DNA of 64,000 nucleotides, from positions 31,954,012 through 32,018,011 of the forward strand of contig CP154954.1 in the NCBI GenBank assembly GCA_039621445.1. Reading direction: 5' to 3'. The translations under genes were made by a program, and so were the position numbers. How positions within the stretch are numbered: the stretch's first letter is position 1; each line of letters starts with the position of its first letter. The notes below the pieces were generated by a model. That model was not told the DNA's origin. It made no database searches and saw nothing but the letters and a program-made list of their open reading frames with translations. This DNA is from Euglena gracilis (taxonomy: Eukaryota > Euglenida > Euglenophyceae > Euglenales). This document shows, piece by piece, positions 1-12,130 of this stretch.

Positions 1-36
1 GGAAAAAAATTTGGGCAATTAGCGCCGCCTAAGTCT

Positions 37-357
37 GTGTTTTGTGTGTGCTGTGTGTGCGTATTGTGTGTGTTGTGTGTGTTGTGTGTGTTGTGCGTGT
101 GTTGTGTGTTGTGTGTTGTATGTGTGTTGTATGTGTGTTGTGTGTTGTGTGTGTGTTGTGTGTTGTGTGTTGTGTGTTGTGTGTGTGTTGTGTGTTGTGT
201 GTTGTGTGTTGTGTGTTGTGTGTTGTGTGTTGTGTGTTGTGTGTTGTGTGTGTGAAATCATGTGTGTGCGAACTCGTGTGTGCGTGTTTGCGTGCACAAA
301 TGTGGGTGTGCGTGTGGGTGTGTGCGTGTGCGAGTGTGGGTGTGCGTGGGTGGGCAC
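37..357. repeat. TG-rich microsatellite/minisatellite
   Basis: Imperfect array of TGTGTTG and GTGTGTT units that grades into plain GT and then GTGCGTGTGG-type sequence. All three frames are open on both strands only because the array lacks stops, so no coding meaning is attached. Confidence 0.95.
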
Positions 358-1319
358 CCAAATACAAAATTACAGACGTCCCAAAGCTTTAGAGCGCCTG
401 GCATTTTTTTCGGGCAAAAAGGCCCTCGGACTCAAATTCCATCTCCCTCCCCCTATGCCCAACGACCAATAATGCCTGTCCTCCGACTGGGGGGGGGATT
501 TTCTCAGAGGTTTTCAGCGTGGCGCAAAGCGCCAGGCTGAAAATTTTTGCCGCCCAAAATGGGCCATGAATTACATTTTGGGCACCTTTGGGCAAAGATT
601 GTCAGATTGTCAGAATTGTCAGATTTCGGCTTGCGCCAAAAGGAAAAGGTTGACCTTTTGGGGGGTCCGCGTACCCTCCCCCAATCTCTTTCTGTTTTTA
701 GACCCCTGTCCAACCGGAGCCTTCCGATCGGGGGGGGGGGGTTGCAGTCGTCTGACGTAGGGGGAGGCCGTTGGGCATGGGGAGGGGAACGTGAAACCAC
801 AAAAAATGTCAATTTAAGAATTCAAAAGATAATTTGAGCCAGCCCATAGAGTGAAATAAGTACACATACACAATTAGTATGCACAATGTGTAAGATGTTT
901 ATGAGTATAAAAGCTTATAATTATACATACATAAAAATTCAACAAAACAATAAATTCACAACAGAAATATTCGCTTACATGTGTGCGGTTTGTGAATATT
1001 ACAACCACCAAGAAACCTGGTGACAAATCACCTCCTCCCCCCTTGTCCAACGATCAATGATGTCCATCTCCAACTGGGGAGGGGGGTGGTTGTAAGACAA
1101 AGGGGGTGGACCCAAGGTTCACCAAAAATTGGTAGCAGATGGGGTATGTGGCCGTTTTGGACCATTTTTACCGATTCATCTGATAATTTTCTTGGCCACT
1201 TTTTAGCTATTTTTTTGGCTGCTGTTTGGTCATTTTTGGCCATTTTTGGCCATTTTTTTTTGTGTCATTATTGACCGTTTTCGGCCATTTTGTGGCCAAC
1301 TCTTAGTACCCCGGACCGC
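358..1319. other. Non-coding stretch with G runs, AT-rich patch and GGCCATTTT repeats
   Basis: No credible gene seen. Contains long G runs (about 489-496 and 730-741), a triple GTCAGATT-like repeat near 600-625, an AT-rich patch at about 835-1000, and a degenerate TTTTGGCCA array at about 1195-1290. The last is the same degenerate motif found at 6.3, 13.2, 37.3 and 63.4 kb. Confidence 0.6.
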
Positions 1320-1397
1320 ATTGCCACCAACTGCTTTCCAAGACCAACAACAACACCGGCAGCCACAGGACGCCCCCCTCCCCCGGTGGCCACACAC

Positions 1398-1466
1398 CGG
1401 CGGCAGGGCGGCCCACGAGCACCGCTCGTCCGCGTGGAGCGCCGCCCGGCCCGCGTGCTCCGCCAT
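1398..1466 (-). CDS. Candidate short coding exon in a GC-rich island
   Basis: A GC-rich island (about 1310-1540) contains a minus-strand reading frame of 23 codons from an ATG to a possible splice donor (CCG followed by GTGTGTGG). The peptide starts MAEHAGRAAL and ends SWAALPP. Its middle, ADERCSWAAL, resembles the SEEECAWQAL stretch of the exon candidate at 2.4-2.6 kb, which also runs into a GTGTGGG donor. No domain is recognised. GC-rich DNA keeps several frames open by chance, so this is weak; the island could equally be non-coding. Confidence 0.22.
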
Positions 1467-1662
1467 CTCCACCGCGCCCCGCGCCCGCACCGCCGCGGCT
1501 ACAGCCCCGCACCGCCCAACCGCCCCGCCCCCCCCCCCCAACAGGGGACTGTCACTTTTGGACTTTGGGGTTCGATTTCGAGGACGGTTCCTGCCATACA
1601 GTGGCTGAGCATTGCGAAGGGTGGGTTCGCTGTTCAGGGTTCTGAATTATTCTGTATATATG

Positions 1663-1872
<210 letters not shown>

Positions 1873-2409
1873 TTATTTTTGAAAAAGCAATCGGTTCCTC
1901 CCTTAACTCGTCTGGGGGTGCAGAGGTCTTGGCAACAGCTAACGCTGATGCTGAAAAAAGCTTTTCGTTCGTGTCACATGGGGCCGGGAACACCCTCGTT
2001 GCACACACCTCCCCGCACAAGGTGGCGTTTTTGTTGGGGGGGGGGAGAGTAGAAGAGCGGCGTTCCAAACAAAAAAAAGCCCGTCGTTTCGTGGGAAAAA
2101 TGGTTCGAGAAATCAGGTTGGTAATATTAGTGGCAGTGGAGATGAGAAAGGTTGGCCAGGAGGATGGGATGGCACAACCCATAGGGGGGATGGGCGTCGT
2201 GATGAACCGGACAGCGTCCGCGTTGACAGCAGCTGCCATTCTCTGAGGAGGCGGCAAGACGCAGTCTCGGGGTGGAGACAATAAAAAAAACATGCATGGC
2301 ACAGCTGCAGGCTAGTTATTCCAGTCATTGCAAAAAAGGGGGGGGAAAGAAAATATTTTCCTGACACTGCCTCACTCCGCCCTTCACCCCTTCTCCCCCC
2401 ACCCCACAC
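1873..2409. other. No gene seen; likely intron downstream of the 2.4 kb exon
   Basis: Mixed-composition DNA with a G run near 2036-2044. If the exon at 2410-2627 is real, this would be intron, because its donor lies at 2409 and transcription runs leftwards. Confidence 0.4.
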
Positions 2410-2627
2410 CTGCACCTCCACCAGGAACAGCAGGGTCCAGTGGTGCCCCTGCTGCAACGCCTGCCACGCGCACTCCTCCTCGCTGGCCACCGCCAGCCGC
2501 CCCAGCTGCTCCTCCAGCGTGGGTGGGTGCGTGCGCAGCGGCCCCGCGGCCTGCGGAGGCGATGGCTGGGCCGACGGCGGCAAGATGGACATGGTCGAAG
2601 CAGAAAGAAAGAGACACAACGTGGGAC
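2410..2627 (-). CDS. Candidate coding exon of an unknown protein
   Basis: A GC-rich island reads on the minus strand as acceptor, start and donor in order. A T-rich tract ending in TTTTTTTAG lies just upstream (2628-2642). ATG is at 2592-2590. There are 61 codons with no stop, then CAG followed by GTGTGGGG at 2409. The peptide begins MSILPPSAQPSPP and continues with an acidic stretch (LEEQLGRLAVASEEECAW) and a hydrophobic end (TLLFLVEVQ). The exon ends exactly on a codon boundary. No family recognised. The donor is not the GTRAGT consensus, which lowers confidence. Neighbouring islands at 1.4 and 4.9 kb end in similar GTGTG donors and may be exons of the same or related genes. Confidence 0.4.
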
Positions 2628-3477
2628 CTAAAAAAATAAGAACATCAACAACAAAATAAACAGAAATAATTACCAATGTTGGGTATAGCCCGGGTGTGAC
2701 AAACAAAATAGTAAAAAATCATTGTCCATTTTTTACGAATTTAGGAGCATATGCTGACCCCGAAATCTGTAATCAGTGGGAAATGCAAACTCGAAAAAAA
2801 CAAAATAATAATTACAAAAGCTGCAACAGGAAAAAAAAAGGTTCAGAAAGTGGAAAATTTGCCAAAAAATTGAAAAATTCAAAATTAAATTGGATTGGTA
2901 GCCATAAACTGACTCCGAAAGTTCAAATGCCAAGGGGGGGGGAACTTCATAATGGCGAAACATGCATGGCCGAAGTGCTTAAATGCGGGTAGAAACATGC
3001 ATGGCTGAAATAGACGTGTGCTCCCTGGAATACAAAGGGGTTTGTTTATTGATGGTTATGTATGTCTGAATTCTTCAAGGGTTCATGCAAGCGATGGAAT
3101 GGGCTTTGCAGACGTGTCTTCACAGCCCCCCATCCAATACATGAAAGTTGTGGGTTCAAAGCTTCACACCGCAACAAACACCCATTTTCGTCACCACAGA
3201 AAAACCTGCACCTCCTCCCTTCCACCTCCCCTCTCATGCTTTGTGACTCCTCTAGTCTGGGATTGAAGCAACAACAACATTCACACCGCCTCTTGGCCGT
3301 TGCCATCAGTCAAAGGGTCCGGAAGCAGCCACCGTGTTGAGAGGTGGCACGTTTCCAGTGGCGACACGCTCCGCATGGCACGGGACAACAAAGGAATACG
3401 ACTGCACCTTGAAGGGAGGGGATCAGTTTAGACTCTCAAAAAGCGTGACACAAGAAAATAAAAAAAAGGGAACACAA
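2628..3477. other. AT-rich non-coding stretch
   Basis: No gene supported. A 17-bp segment containing AAACATGCATGGC is repeated at about 2959 and 2993. The remainder is AT-rich with one G run at 2935-2941. Confidence 0.5.
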
Positions 3478-3650
3478 TTAGTTGCAAGTTGCAAAATTGT
3501 TTGCTGCAAGTTGCAAACTGGTTTGCTGCAAGTTGCAAAATGGTTTGCTACAAGTTGCAAAATTGTTTGCTGCAAGTTGCAAACTGGTTTGCTGCAAGTT
3601 GCAAAAATTGCAAGTTGCAAATTGAAAAAATTGTTGCAAATTGCATGTAT
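3478..3650. repeat. 22-bp minisatellite (GTTTGCTGCAAGTTGCAAAM)
   Basis: Five to six head-to-tail copies of a 22-bp unit with core GTTTGCTGCAAGTTGCAA. The unit is not a multiple of three, so the array is open in several frames without coding significance. TGCAA-rich sequence also dominates 32.9-33.7 kb. Confidence 0.92.
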
Positions 3651-4156
3651 TTCCTTCAAGAACTCTCCAGGATTTTCTGATGGAGGGGGCAAAATATTTT
3701 CACCTCCACCAGTGTGCAACTATACTTTGATATGCGTTTTGACTCTCTGACATTTTCAGATTTTGGAAACATGCTTACTCTGAAAATATGCAGTTTGTCA
3801 GCCAAACATTCCTAAATGAAAAAATAATAACATAAAATTTATGGAAAAATTGGGGCAAAATGTGGAACTTTTTTTAAAGTTGAAATGGTTATCAAAAACA
3901 ACAAAGAAAACGCCGATTTTCAAAATTAAAAGCAGGAAAAAAAGCGCTTGTGTCCCCCCCCTGTAACACGTTTGTATATAGAGCATGTGAGTGTTTGTGG
4001 ATGGTGTGCAAATGCGTATAAATAAACAAAATACATTGTGCTTTGCACACACGCGTGTGTTGTGTGTTGCGTGTGTTGCACGTGCGTGCGTGTGCTGTGT
4101 GCGTGTGTGTGCGTGGTGGTGCAGGCGGGCGGGCGGGCGGGGGTGTGCCACGCGCG
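3651..4156. other. AT-rich stretch grading into GT-rich flank
   Basis: No gene seen. 3770-3960 is AT-rich. 4040-4150 is degenerate GTGTGCGTG sequence that leads into the long CA array. Confidence 0.6.
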
Positions 4157-4887
<731 letters not shown>

Positions 4888-5465
4888 CCGCATCAAAGCA
4901 ACCGCCGACAGGAGGCCCTCCCAGGCCTGCCGCGTCACCAGCACGGCCCCCATCGTGTGGGCCTGCCTCCCGTTGCCGGCACAGAGGGTCCGGAGGGGTC
5001 GGGCGTGGACGGCTGGGTCCCATCGCGGAGCACCAGCCCACCCGCCCGCCACACTTCCTTCCAGTCGGCGCCGTCCTCCGGCCAGGGGGAGGCCCCCCGG
5101 CCCCCTCCTCCCACCGCACCATTGACCAGGGGGGACCCAAACACACGCCCCTCGCGGGAGGGGACGCCAACCTTTGGCCGCCCGCCACCGAAGGCGAAGG
5201 GGGCCGGCGTCACGGAAGCCGGCCCTCTGGAAAACCCGGCCCCGGCGGCTTCCAAGGAGTCGGGCCCGGGGCCGTCTGGACGGATGGAGGCTGAGGTTCT
5301 CTGGGTCGGCCCCCCCCCCACCCCCCCCACCACTGGTGGAAGGCCTCGGCCCTCTGTGGGCGGCGAACCCGACGGCCAGCTGGGCTCGCGCCTGCTCCTC
5401 CTCCGCGATGCAGGTGGCCCGGAACGCCCTCGAGCCTGTGGCATGGCACAGTGGCCGTTGTTGAG
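4888..5465 (-). other. GC-rich island with exon-like reading frames
   Basis: High-GC island with open frames on both strands. The best minus-strand candidate ends at 4888 with ATG CGG followed by GTGTGCGG. From ATG at 4953 it gives 22 codons, starting MGAVLVTRQAWEGL and ending SAVALMR. The same frame extends upstream through PAVHARPLRTLCAGNGRQ. Other frames are also open, so I cannot fix one exon. The donor resembles those at 1.4 and 2.4 kb. Confidence 0.3.
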
Positions 5466-6070
5466 CCTTTCAAATAATACAAAATAAAACAGCCCCCCCC
5501 CCCCCGAGGCATAATCCTCTTGTTGGGCTGGTGTTTGGGCAGTTGGTGAAAATCCGGGGGGGGGGGTTAAATGACAATGCAAGGTCAATGGGGGGGAAGT
5601 GACACCTGCCAGCCTGCAAAACCCGGTGACAGCTTCATGGGAGAGCCATTAGTGGTTCCAACATGACAACCTGCTGGTGTGGTCCAAAATGACATTTCCT
5701 GGGTCGGTTGCAACTTCCAGGGGGGGGTATGGTACACACCCAGGGCTAATCCTCCAGCTGGGTTGGATTTTTCACTCAAAATTTCCAGGTAAACAACCAA
5801 AAAGCCTTCAAAAATGCCATTTTTGGCAATTGACCTCCCCCCAACTTTTTCGGCAGTTTGCATTGAAAAATTATTTGTCCAGCCCATCTGGCCCCAACTT
5901 CATTTCAGCGGACCCCCTGGGGGGTCTGCAGCCTGGTTGTTAGCTGCTGGCTCGAAAAAAAGTGTCGTTGGCTGGTACCCCAGGAGGGGGTTGGGTGACC
6001 AGTGGCTTAAGCATGCTCGTGAAAAGAATTTTTCTGCCTTTACTTTCGACTCCACAAATGACCCCAATGA
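5466..6070. other. No gene seen
   Basis: Contains C runs (about 5494-5504), G runs (about 5556-5567, 5590-5596 and 5718-5725) and unique sequence. No frame stands out. Confidence 0.5.
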
Positions 6071-6734
6071 GGGTGCTTACGCACCGCGTGTGGCACCGGG
6101 TGCACCGCGTGACAAGGATCAGGTACAACCTCAAATGACCGAATGAGAGAAAAACACACGCAAAACCACCCATCGATCATAAACTTGCAATAAAATAGCA
6201 TTTTGGGTGAGTTTGTTAATTTTTAGCTGTTTTTGGTCCTAATCACCTGGTTTTGCCATCAGATCTCACTAAGTATGGACCAATGGCCACTGAATCTGTG
6301 CAAGTGGCCACAAAATGGCCAAAAGTGGTCAAAAATGGGCAAAAAGTGGATAAAGCACTGACAAGTAGCATAAAGCAGCCACAAATGCACAAAAATGGCC
6401 AGAAGCAGCAAAAACATGGTACAAATGAGCCAAAAATTCATAGCAACAACCAAACGTGGTAAATTGCCAAATGCAGCCCAAAGCGGATAAAGGTGGCCAA
6501 AAGTGGTCCAAAATAACCAAAAACGACCAAAAGTTGCTGATTTGCAAAAAACCAGACAAAAAAAAAGAATGGAAATCAATTACCAATGGGGTACTGGTAC
6601 TGGGGTACTGGGGTACTGGTACTGGGGTACCAATGGGGTAATGGGGAAATCTGTGAAAATTGCACATTTGGAAATGATTCTTCTCACGCGGTGCGGCACG
6701 TGGTGCACGCGGTGCATGCGGTGCGGAAGCATCC
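6071..6734. mobile_element. 664-bp element with long imperfect TIRs
   Basis: The left end (GGGTGCTTACGCACCGCGTG and on, 6071-6122) is the imperfect reverse complement of the right end (6684-6734, which reverse-complements to GGATGCTTCCGCACCGCATG). The arms match over about 50 bp. Outside them lie CCCAATGA on the left and CCAATATA on the right, so a CCAAT-type target duplication is possible but imperfect. The interior is degenerate AAAATGGCCA repeat (6290-6570) plus a GGGGTACTGGTACT minisatellite (about 6585-6650). No coding capacity, so it is non-autonomous. Part of the arm (GCACCGCGTG) recurs alone near 7910. Confidence 0.6.
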
Positions 6735-6921
6735 CCAATATAAAAAGTACATTTCATAGTGATCCTGAAAATGCAAAAACGAACAGGAATTTTTTTTCCG
6801 GGTTTACCACCCCCACCCCTCCCCCACACACCCACATCCCCCCTCCCACCAAGTCTAGTGGGAGGCGCCCATTTTTTGCAATACCTGCAAAAACAGCTAC
6901 GCAAATGCAGTTCAGAAGGTC

Positions 6922-7045
6922 ATTGCATCACCACGACCACTGCGATCACCGTCATCACCATCATCAACCTCACCATCATCACGACCATCATCATCATCGT
7001 CGTCGTGGTCGTCGTCATCATCATCATCATCATATCGTCATTGTC
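6922..7045. repeat. Degenerate (ATC/GTC)n trinucleotide array
   Basis: CATCAC, CATCAT and CGTCGTCGT units. Translates as Met/Thr/Asp-rich runs in the flanking frames; treated as repeat. Confidence 0.9.
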
Positions 7046-7200
7046 TTGCGAACATCTGTAGTTTCTTTTTCTTTTTTTTATTTCAAGAAGGCAGTGGGTC
7101 GGCATGAGCACGTGTCCTTCAACGGAAAAAACAGCGGTTGGTGCAGACAAGCAATCTCCCTTCTTTTCTCTCATATATAAATAGCCAGACCGGCTGGGCC
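7046..7200. other. Short unique spacer
   Basis: Unique sequence; nothing recognised. Confidence 0.4.
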
Positions 7201-7800
7201 ATTGCAAAGAACGGGAGAGGGGGACGGGCACCGTGTCGGCTGGGGCTGGGCCACACTGCCCCTCCCCCATAGGTTTCAGTTGGGCGAGAGGGGAGCCTTC
7301 GGAGCCTGCGGATGTCTGGCGGTCGCTGGTGTCAGTGCGGCCCAGCCCAGCAGAGACGGAACAGCGCCACAGCCATAAAGCTCCACGTGGGGTAGGCAGG
7401 GGAGACACAAGCCCCGGACAGGAAGCGAGGCACGCCGTGTGCCTGGCGAGGGGACCGGCTCAGTGTATGGCCCTTCTTCCAAAAGATAAAAAAAAGTTGA
7501 AGGGTCGTAAAAAGAAGCCGGGGCGGGGCAGGCGACCAGAAATGACTGTTTGTCTGTTTTGTTTTTTGATTGGTTTCTCGAAAACGGAGATGAACAGCGG
7601 ACTCCCCGGGTCCCGCCACAGCTCCCTCCAGCCCGGAGCGGGACCGTCCGGGGGGGGGGGGGCAAAAAGCGGGCCGGCTGAGGGCACTTCCCAAAAAAAA
7701 ATTTGGCCGAAACCCATACCTGGGCCCCCAGCGTGTGACTCCCCCGGGGGGGGGGGGTCCGGCCCCGGATCCACCCACCCCCCAAGGGTCTTCTGACTTA
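7201..7800. other. GC-rich segment with overlapping ORFs on both strands, unresolved
   Basis: Open frames of 100-187 codons overlap here on both strands. The plus frame includes a lysine-rich stretch (DKKKLKGRKKKPGRGRR) near 7480-7530. The minus frame includes hydrophobic, proline-rich peptide. C/G runs at 7650-7662 and 7741-7757 make the ends unreliable. No splice signals convinced me, so no gene is called. Confidence 0.3.
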
Positions 7801-8693
7801 GAAAGAAGCCGGGGCCCGCCCACCATGGGGTATCGGTTTCTCAAGCTATTCGGACCAAAAGACCGAAATTAATGGACTTTGACCATTTCTTCAAAAAAAA
7901 ATTGCGCACTGCACCGCGTGTTGTCCCCAACAGGCCGAGGGCAAGCCTATAGTCAGGCCCAACATTTTGCCCCAATATTTGCCCCGATTTAGGCCCATTT
8001 AGGCCCGATAGGTTAAAATGGCCTAAAATGTCCGTAAATGGCCCACCCCAGGCTACTTAAAGCCATCTCAGGGCATTTTAACCCATACGTGGAGGTTCTG
8101 AAATCATAATTCTGGGTCGTTTTTGTCCCAAAAAATGCATCATAACGTGTGCAAATCATCACTTGCGGTGCGGACTAAAATTACGGGGACGAAAATTACG
8201 GGAAAATTATGGGAGAAATATTACGGGATAATCATGGGAAACTGTTGATTTTGAAAAAAAGTATATGGGAAAGAAATAATTCCCTTTAAAAAAATCTCAA
8301 TTGTAAAAATGTAGTTCCAGGTGCTTCGGTTTTAGGTTCTTGCTGGAGAAGTTTACTGCCAAAGAACATCAGATCCCCACCATACCAAAAAAACGCAACC
8401 TTGCAATCTGCCATTTGCGCCATTCAAGCTGTTTGACACTGGTTAACATCTTCAGTAGGTCAAAAAATCGTTTCAGGTGTTTGAAGTTGTAAACATATCA
8501 ATAACATTTTGATTCATCATGAAAAATTTTCAAGCCACAAAATTATCTCACTTTAGGACACTTTGGGCCATTTTAAGCCATTTTAATCCATGTTAGGCCA
8601 TATTAGGCCTTTTTGCCTGGTTGCATTGTTTCTGATCAGAAAAAAAGTGCATTGGATTAAATTGGGCATCACAAAGGCAAGTATCCTCACACA
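7801..8693. other. Non-coding stretch with two short-unit minisatellites
   Basis: Contains an AAATTACGGG array (about 8177-8242, five degenerate units) and a TTTTAGGCCA array (about 8549-8615). The remainder is AT-rich and degenerate. No gene. Confidence 0.6.
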
Positions 8694-8989
8694 CATGCTT
8701 GTGCTCACCGACCGGGGGGAGGGGGGTGGGTGGGTGCTATACGGTGCCTGCCCCTAGCAGGCACCCCCCCCCCGGGGTAGGGGTTTGGGGGGTCCCAGAA
8801 AACTTTTCATTGAAAATGGCCTTTTCCGGGCCCCCGGCGCCTTTGGCGCCGGGGTCGGAGGGGGGTGCCTGCTATGGGCAGGCACCCCCCAAAACCCTGC
8901 CCCCCGGGGGGTCGGATGGGGTGCTATGGGGTGCCTGCCCCTAGCCCCCCCCCCCCCGTGGGGTAAGCACCCGACTGAGCACAAGCCTG
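8694..8989. mobile_element. 296-bp non-autonomous TIR element with exact 8-bp TSD
   Basis: Starts CATGCTTGTGCTCA and ends TGAGCACAAGCCTG, which are inverted copies with one mismatch. It is flanked on both sides by the identical 8-mer CTCACACA (8686-8693 and 8990-8997). An 8-bp duplication and an end of CAGGCTTGTG suggest an hAT-like MITE. The interior holds poly-C/poly-G palindromes and a GGCGCCTTTGGCGCC hairpin. Related pieces lie at 45.25-45.41 and 54.77-54.87 kb. It has no coding capacity. Confidence 0.82.
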
Positions 8990-10389
8990 CTCACACAAGT
9001 GGGCGTTGAATGTGTTTTGTTCATTTGTCAGAGGGGCTGGTTTGTGGGCTGGGAGGCGGCGGCTGAGATGGCTGGGGACTGTGGATTTGGGGATGTAATT
9101 GTTATTTGGGATCAGAAATGGGCCCTGTGGGACTGTGCTTGCTCCTCCGCCATCGTCCGCCAACTCCGCCGTTTGCTGCCCACATCCATAAAAGACACCG
9201 AACTGAAATCTCCACCCGAACGACCCCCAATGACTCCCGTTGCTCACAGAAAAAATGTTGTGCAGCAGAATGTCTCCCATTCTGGACCATTTTAGGAATT
9301 TCAGGCCATTCAAAGTCATTATTAAGGACCCCCCCCCTACAGGGGGTCAAAAATCATTTCAGGCCATTTTGGGTCATTTCAGCAAGTCCTGGCTGGGGGT
9401 CACGCTCACCACAACAACCGGGGCGGGGGGGGGGGGGGGGGGCAACGAGCGGGGGGGGGGGGGCAATGAGCCAGGCGTGGGTAGGTAGCAGACACCTCCC
9501 AAAGGCCGGCATTGGGCCTGACCCAGGGGTAAAAAACTTACAATGACCAGACCCTGGCGGCCTTGATGCCAGGGTTTCTGCAACAGCACCACCGCCAACA
9601 CCCCCCTGGAGTTTGAAAAAATGACAGTTTCACCCTAGCTGCCAAGACTCTCCTCGGGCAGGGGGGAGGCCTTCTTTTTAATCGGATCCTGACTCGCAGC
9701 CCATGAAGCAAATCAGTCATACCCCCAAGGTGGGGGTGTTTCTAGTGCACTGCAGAACAAGGGGGGGGGGACTGAAATTGATGGCCTTCGGGGAAAAAAG
9801 TTGCAGAAAATGGCAGGAAAATTGTGGAAATGGCAATATTGGGAATATGCACACTTCTGCCAGAAGGAACTTGAAAAAAAGTTTCACAATTTTTGTCATT
9901 TTGAGCATTGGTGTATGTTTTGAGCTGTTATTAATTTTTTACAACATAAAAATATTAAAAACACAATTTTTGTTATTTTTGGGGACACACTGACTTTAAA
10001 AAGATGGAATTTGCTGGCTAAAAAAAAAAACGGAAACGGCAAAAAAATTGACGAAAAATTTGACCCCAGATAAAAATCTGGTCCAGGATGCGAAAAAATT
10101 CTAAATAGAAATTGTTTCCCAGCAGAAATCAGGGAAATACCTAATAGATGTCAAGAAATTGCCCGCCGAGAATTTTGGCAGATCTTGCGAGAGAGTGGCA
10201 AAAATAACCTGAATTCTATTGTGAAATGTTCAAGGAACGACTGGAACTCATCTCGTCTGCCATCTCAGGTTGATGCGAAAAAAGTTTCGGAAAGAGAAAA
10301 AACCGAGCATCGAGGATGCAGAAAAATGTGGAAATTGTGGGAAAACTGCAATTGTCGATTCCCCCCCGAAATTTTTATCCCCCCGCAGA
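8990..10389. other. No supported gene; G runs and AT-rich tail
   Basis: 9000-9330 is unique with open frames that carry no recognisable protein. 9420-9475 is G-rich (three runs). 9880-10140 is AT-rich with lysine/asparagine-type codons in all frames. Nothing is called. Confidence 0.45.
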
Positions 10390-10787
10390 CAGGGGCTTTC
10401 TTAAGGACTCCCCCCCCCCCCGGGGGGGCCAGCCTCGGGCTGACAAAAAGGCTGCTGGCTGGCTACGAGCGGCTGGCTGGACACACCCGGGGGATAGGGG
10501 GGGTCTGGGGCTGGAGGGGTGGGCTGGGCTGGGTCGATGAAAAACAAAATTTTCTAAAACCATTTTTGCCTTCTCGAAAATTTGATGGATGGAGCTAAAT
10601 CAAGGTTGGGGGGCTGTGATGAGGAATCTGTGATGAGGAAAAAAAATGCAGGGATAGGTGAGCTGGCAGCCCAGTTGGCTGGCCCGGGCCATCGGCCGGC
10701 TGGCCCGGCCTCCGGCCGGGCTGGACCCAACTTTATTTCACTCAACCCCCCGGGGATGGGGTCCCCTCCAGCTTAAGAAATCCCCTG
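10390..10787. mobile_element. TIR element, about 398 bp, related by its ends to the 36/43/47 kb MITEs
   Basis: The left end CAGGGGCTTTCTTAAG is mirrored by the right end CTTAAGAAATCCCCTG, a 16-bp TIR with two mismatches. Flanking 8-mers CCCGCAGA and CCCACCCA agree at only five positions, so the target duplication is not proven. The interior is GC-rich, with repeated GCTGGC-type words and a C-G palindrome at about 10411-10430. The CTTAAG near each end resembles the larger MITE family. Confidence 0.5.
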
Positions 10788-11393
10788 CCCACCCATTTCA
10801 TTGGTCCGGGCAATCCAACAGCCTTTGGGGACGCTTTAGGACGCCACGTTGGCTACAACAGCCCAATTAAGGGGACAGTGAGCCACCGAGAAAAAAATCG
10901 CCTGAAAAACAGGTGCATTTCACCCAGGTGGAAACCTTTGGGGGGGGTAGTGACTCCCAAAACCTGGGGGATCAGGGAAAGAGGGGCCACACCCATGAAC
11001 TCGATGCGCGAGGGGGAAGGTTGCATTGCTGCAGGACATTAACAGTGCAAATTGGGACGCACGTGCCAATCTGGCCAGGAAATGAATCCACACTGTCGAC
11101 AAACGAGCCTCTTTGATAGATCTGTCCCCATCAAAACTGTATTTACAGCAATAGGAATCAATTCCAACCCATACAGCAAGCACAACCTTGACAAAATTGC
11201 AAGAAACAAAAATGAGACGAAATGACCCAAAAACTGCCGTCCCATTCACTTTCCCCCACCAAACCTTTCCAAAAATTTAGAGGAGCCACCATCCAAGGGA
11301 GGTTTTATTTAGAAACAATGTGCTTCCTGGGTCCGAAATTGAGCAGGCGATAGATGCTAGAATTGCGAAAAAAAATCAATGTATGCAGGAATG
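10788..11393. other. Unique non-coding stretch
   Basis: No gene supported. Both strands have frames of about 70-110 codons with no recognisable feature. Confidence 0.45.
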
Positions 11394-11977
11394 TGTGTAT
11401 GTATGTATGTATGTATGTATGTATGTATGTATGTATGTATGTATGTATGTATGTATGTATGTATGTATGCATGCATGCATGTATGCATGCGTGTATGTAT
11501 GTATGTATGTATGGATGTATGTATGTATGCATGTATGTATGTATGTATGTATGTATGTATGTATGTATATATGTATGTATGCATGTCTGCATGCATGCAT
11601 GCATGTATGTATGTATGTATGTATGTATGTATGTATGTATGTATGTATGTATGTATGTATGCATGCATGCATGCATGCATGCATGCATGCGTGCGTGCGT
11701 GCGTGCGTGCGTGCATGCATGCATGCATGTATGTATGTATGTATGTATGTATGTATGTATGTATGTATGTATGTATGTATGTATGTATGTATGTATGTAT
11801 GTATGTATGTATGTATGTATATATGTATGTATGTATGTATGGTGTATGCATGTCTGCATGTATGTATGTATGTATGTATGTATGTATGTATGTATGTATG
11901 TATGTATGTATGTATGTATGTATGTATGTATGTATGTATGTATGTATGTATGTATGTATGTATGTATGTATGTATGT
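11394..11977. repeat. (GTAT)n tetranucleotide array, about 580 bp
   Basis: ATGT/GTAT units with patches of ATGC and GCGT (near 11469-11490 and 11660-11728). Together with 14,896-15,216 this makes a pair of ATGT arrays in opposite orientation, 2.9 kb apart. Confidence 0.98.
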
Positions 11978-11979
11978 GC

Positions 11980-12130
11980 CGCCTGGCCCCCCGCCTCCTT
12001 ACATAAAAATGTCCCCTTGGCCCCAGAGTAGACCTATTTTGCGCTTGGTCTGCCGAACTTCTTAACATGCAAACCCCTCCCCAAGGCTGGCCTCACCTGC
12101 AATTCTGGCCCAGGCCCGAGGGGATAACAT
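11980..12130 (-). mobile_element. Inverted copy of the 'GCTTGGCCC' poly-C-ended element
   Basis: Read on the minus strand it shows the landmarks of the family at 23.0, 31.4 and 48.4 kb in order: AGGCCAGCCTTGGGG, GTTTGCATGTTAAGAA, CCAAGCGC, and TGTAAGGAGGCGGGGGG. It is a diverged copy without protein-coding capacity. Confidence 0.6.
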
